Source: Gymnopilus junonius (Eukaryota > Basidiomycota > Agaricomycetes > Agaricales > Galerinaceae). From it: DNA of 30,685 nt. Below the pieces are notes generated by a model. It was given only the letters and a program-made list of their open reading frames with translations. It searched no databases and was not told the origin of the DNA. Where the stretch lies: assembly GCA_015501075.1 (NCBI GenBank), contig JADNYJ010000384.1, forward strand, positions 1-30,685, read 5' to 3'. This document shows, in pieces, positions 30,174-30,685 of the stretch. Within the stretch, counting starts at the first letter, position 1, and each line of letters starts with the position of its first letter. A program made the position numbers and the translations under genes.

Positions 30174-30685
30174 ATGGACAAGCTTAGAAACGTCTGCCTC
30201 TCATGCCTTTGCTTTCCATCTGTACCAACTGATATCGTTCCCTGCAGTTGGCCGAGGCCCGCCGTGCAACCATAGCGAACGCCTCCAACGCGCTACTGAA
30301 GCAGAAGAGACTGTAAAAAAGCACCAGTCGGCATTATCTCAGAAGGAAGACATGGTGAAGGATTTGCAGAAACGGATAGAACTCACCCGGCAGTGCAATC
30401 TCATAATGAAGGACTTGACTAGGACCCTGAGCAAGCTAGATGAGGCAAAAGGAAAGTAGGTACTATTTCTGCCTTCACAAATCGTATGAGATATGTCTCG
30501 ATCTCCTCACCCATGTAGACTCCTCATCGTTACTGAGAAGGGCAGAACGCCTTGATTCCAAGTTGCAGTCGATACACGAAGCAACGGACCTTTGCGAGTC
30601 GAAATACCAGGTATGCATGTTCAGCTTGGAATCAGGCGCGCCTATAATTTTTTGCAGGTATCGAGAAAGATTACAACGACCTTGT
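30174..30685 (+). CDS. Tropomyosin-like coiled-coil protein, 5' part, cut by window end
   Basis: ATG at 30174 begins a 6-codon exon (MDKLRN) like the first residues of fungal tropomyosin. A GTCTGC..CCTGCAG intron (30192-30247) follows. The next exon reads LAEARRAT and, after a shift, ERLQRATEAEETVKKHQSAL and QKEDMVKDLQKRIEL, ending near KLDEAKGK at 30459. A later exon (from about 30519) gives RAERLDSKLQSIHEATDLCE and a GTATGC donor near 30610. The continuous heptads, small N-terminal exon and order of charged blocks fit fungal tropomyosin (about 160 residues), which wraps actin cables. Several central residues are atypical (for example Cys in the heptads). Another short coiled-coil protein is possible, and the 3' end is outside the window. 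Confidence 0.55.

Noticed and set aside
1..30685. CRISPR arrays, tRNA or rRNA genes, bacterial operons
   Set aside because: No regularly spaced repeats, cloverleaf-like box A/B pairs or rRNA-like sequence were noticed, and the gene structure is clearly eukaryotic.

Overview
The window looks like nuclear DNA of a mushroom-forming basidiomycete (Agaricomycetes). Genes are split by many 50-65 nt introns with GT..AG ends and CTGAC-like branch points. Recognisable proteins are fungal (1,3-beta-glucan synthase, mitochondrial RNA polymerase, dynactin p150, Mediator Med4, a DUF2408 protein, a fungal-type tropomyosin). The large repeat is a chromodomain Ty3/gypsy element. No bacterial, organellar or viral genes, rRNA, tRNA or CRISPR array were seen.

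Left part (1-12.6 kb): mostly a graveyard. Pieces of unrelated genes lie one after another, nearly all on the minus strand: an internal dynactin p150 piece (about 2.45-2.83 kb), a small ubiquitin-fold gene with an internal stop (3.63-4.34 kb), the N-terminal part of mitochondrial RNA polymerase without its catalytic C-terminus (5.94-8.48 kb), the C-terminal third of 1,3-beta-glucan synthase full of frameshifts (9.12-11.24 kb), and the 3' half of an NADP-dependent oxidoreductase (11.86-12.57 kb). Small plus-strand candidates lie among them at 4.84-5.44, 5.72-5.93 and 11.48-11.75 kb.

Middle (12,621-20,141): one LTR retrotransposon of about 7.5 kb with 458 and 454 bp LTRs, Gag, and a Pol ordered protease, RT, RNase H, integrase, chromodomain. 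Pol is broken by several frameshifts. Two things stand out. The primer-binding site is an exact 11-nt complement of the predicted 5' end of the element's own RNA, as in Tf1-type self-priming. There is also about 1.7 kb of extra coding sequence between integrase and the 3' LTR, including a recognisable 1.2 kb frame with two tandem zinc knuckles. The element has no target-site duplication and its flanks do not match each other.

Right part (20.1-30.7 kb): an ordinary gene-rich stretch in alternating orientation: DHHC palmitoyltransferase (-), dual-specificity phosphatase (+), Med4 (-), CLC chloride transporter (+), DUF2408 protein (-), tropomyosin-like (+). The arrangement is divergent pairs with short shared promoters and convergent 3' ends. 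Splice sites, domain order and catalytic motifs are preserved, yet almost every gene carries single-base indels, several in homopolymers. That suggests sequence or assembly errors (or very recent decay) on the right, in contrast with true decay on the left. Exon coordinates were read by eye; starts and ends marked approximate should be treated as such.
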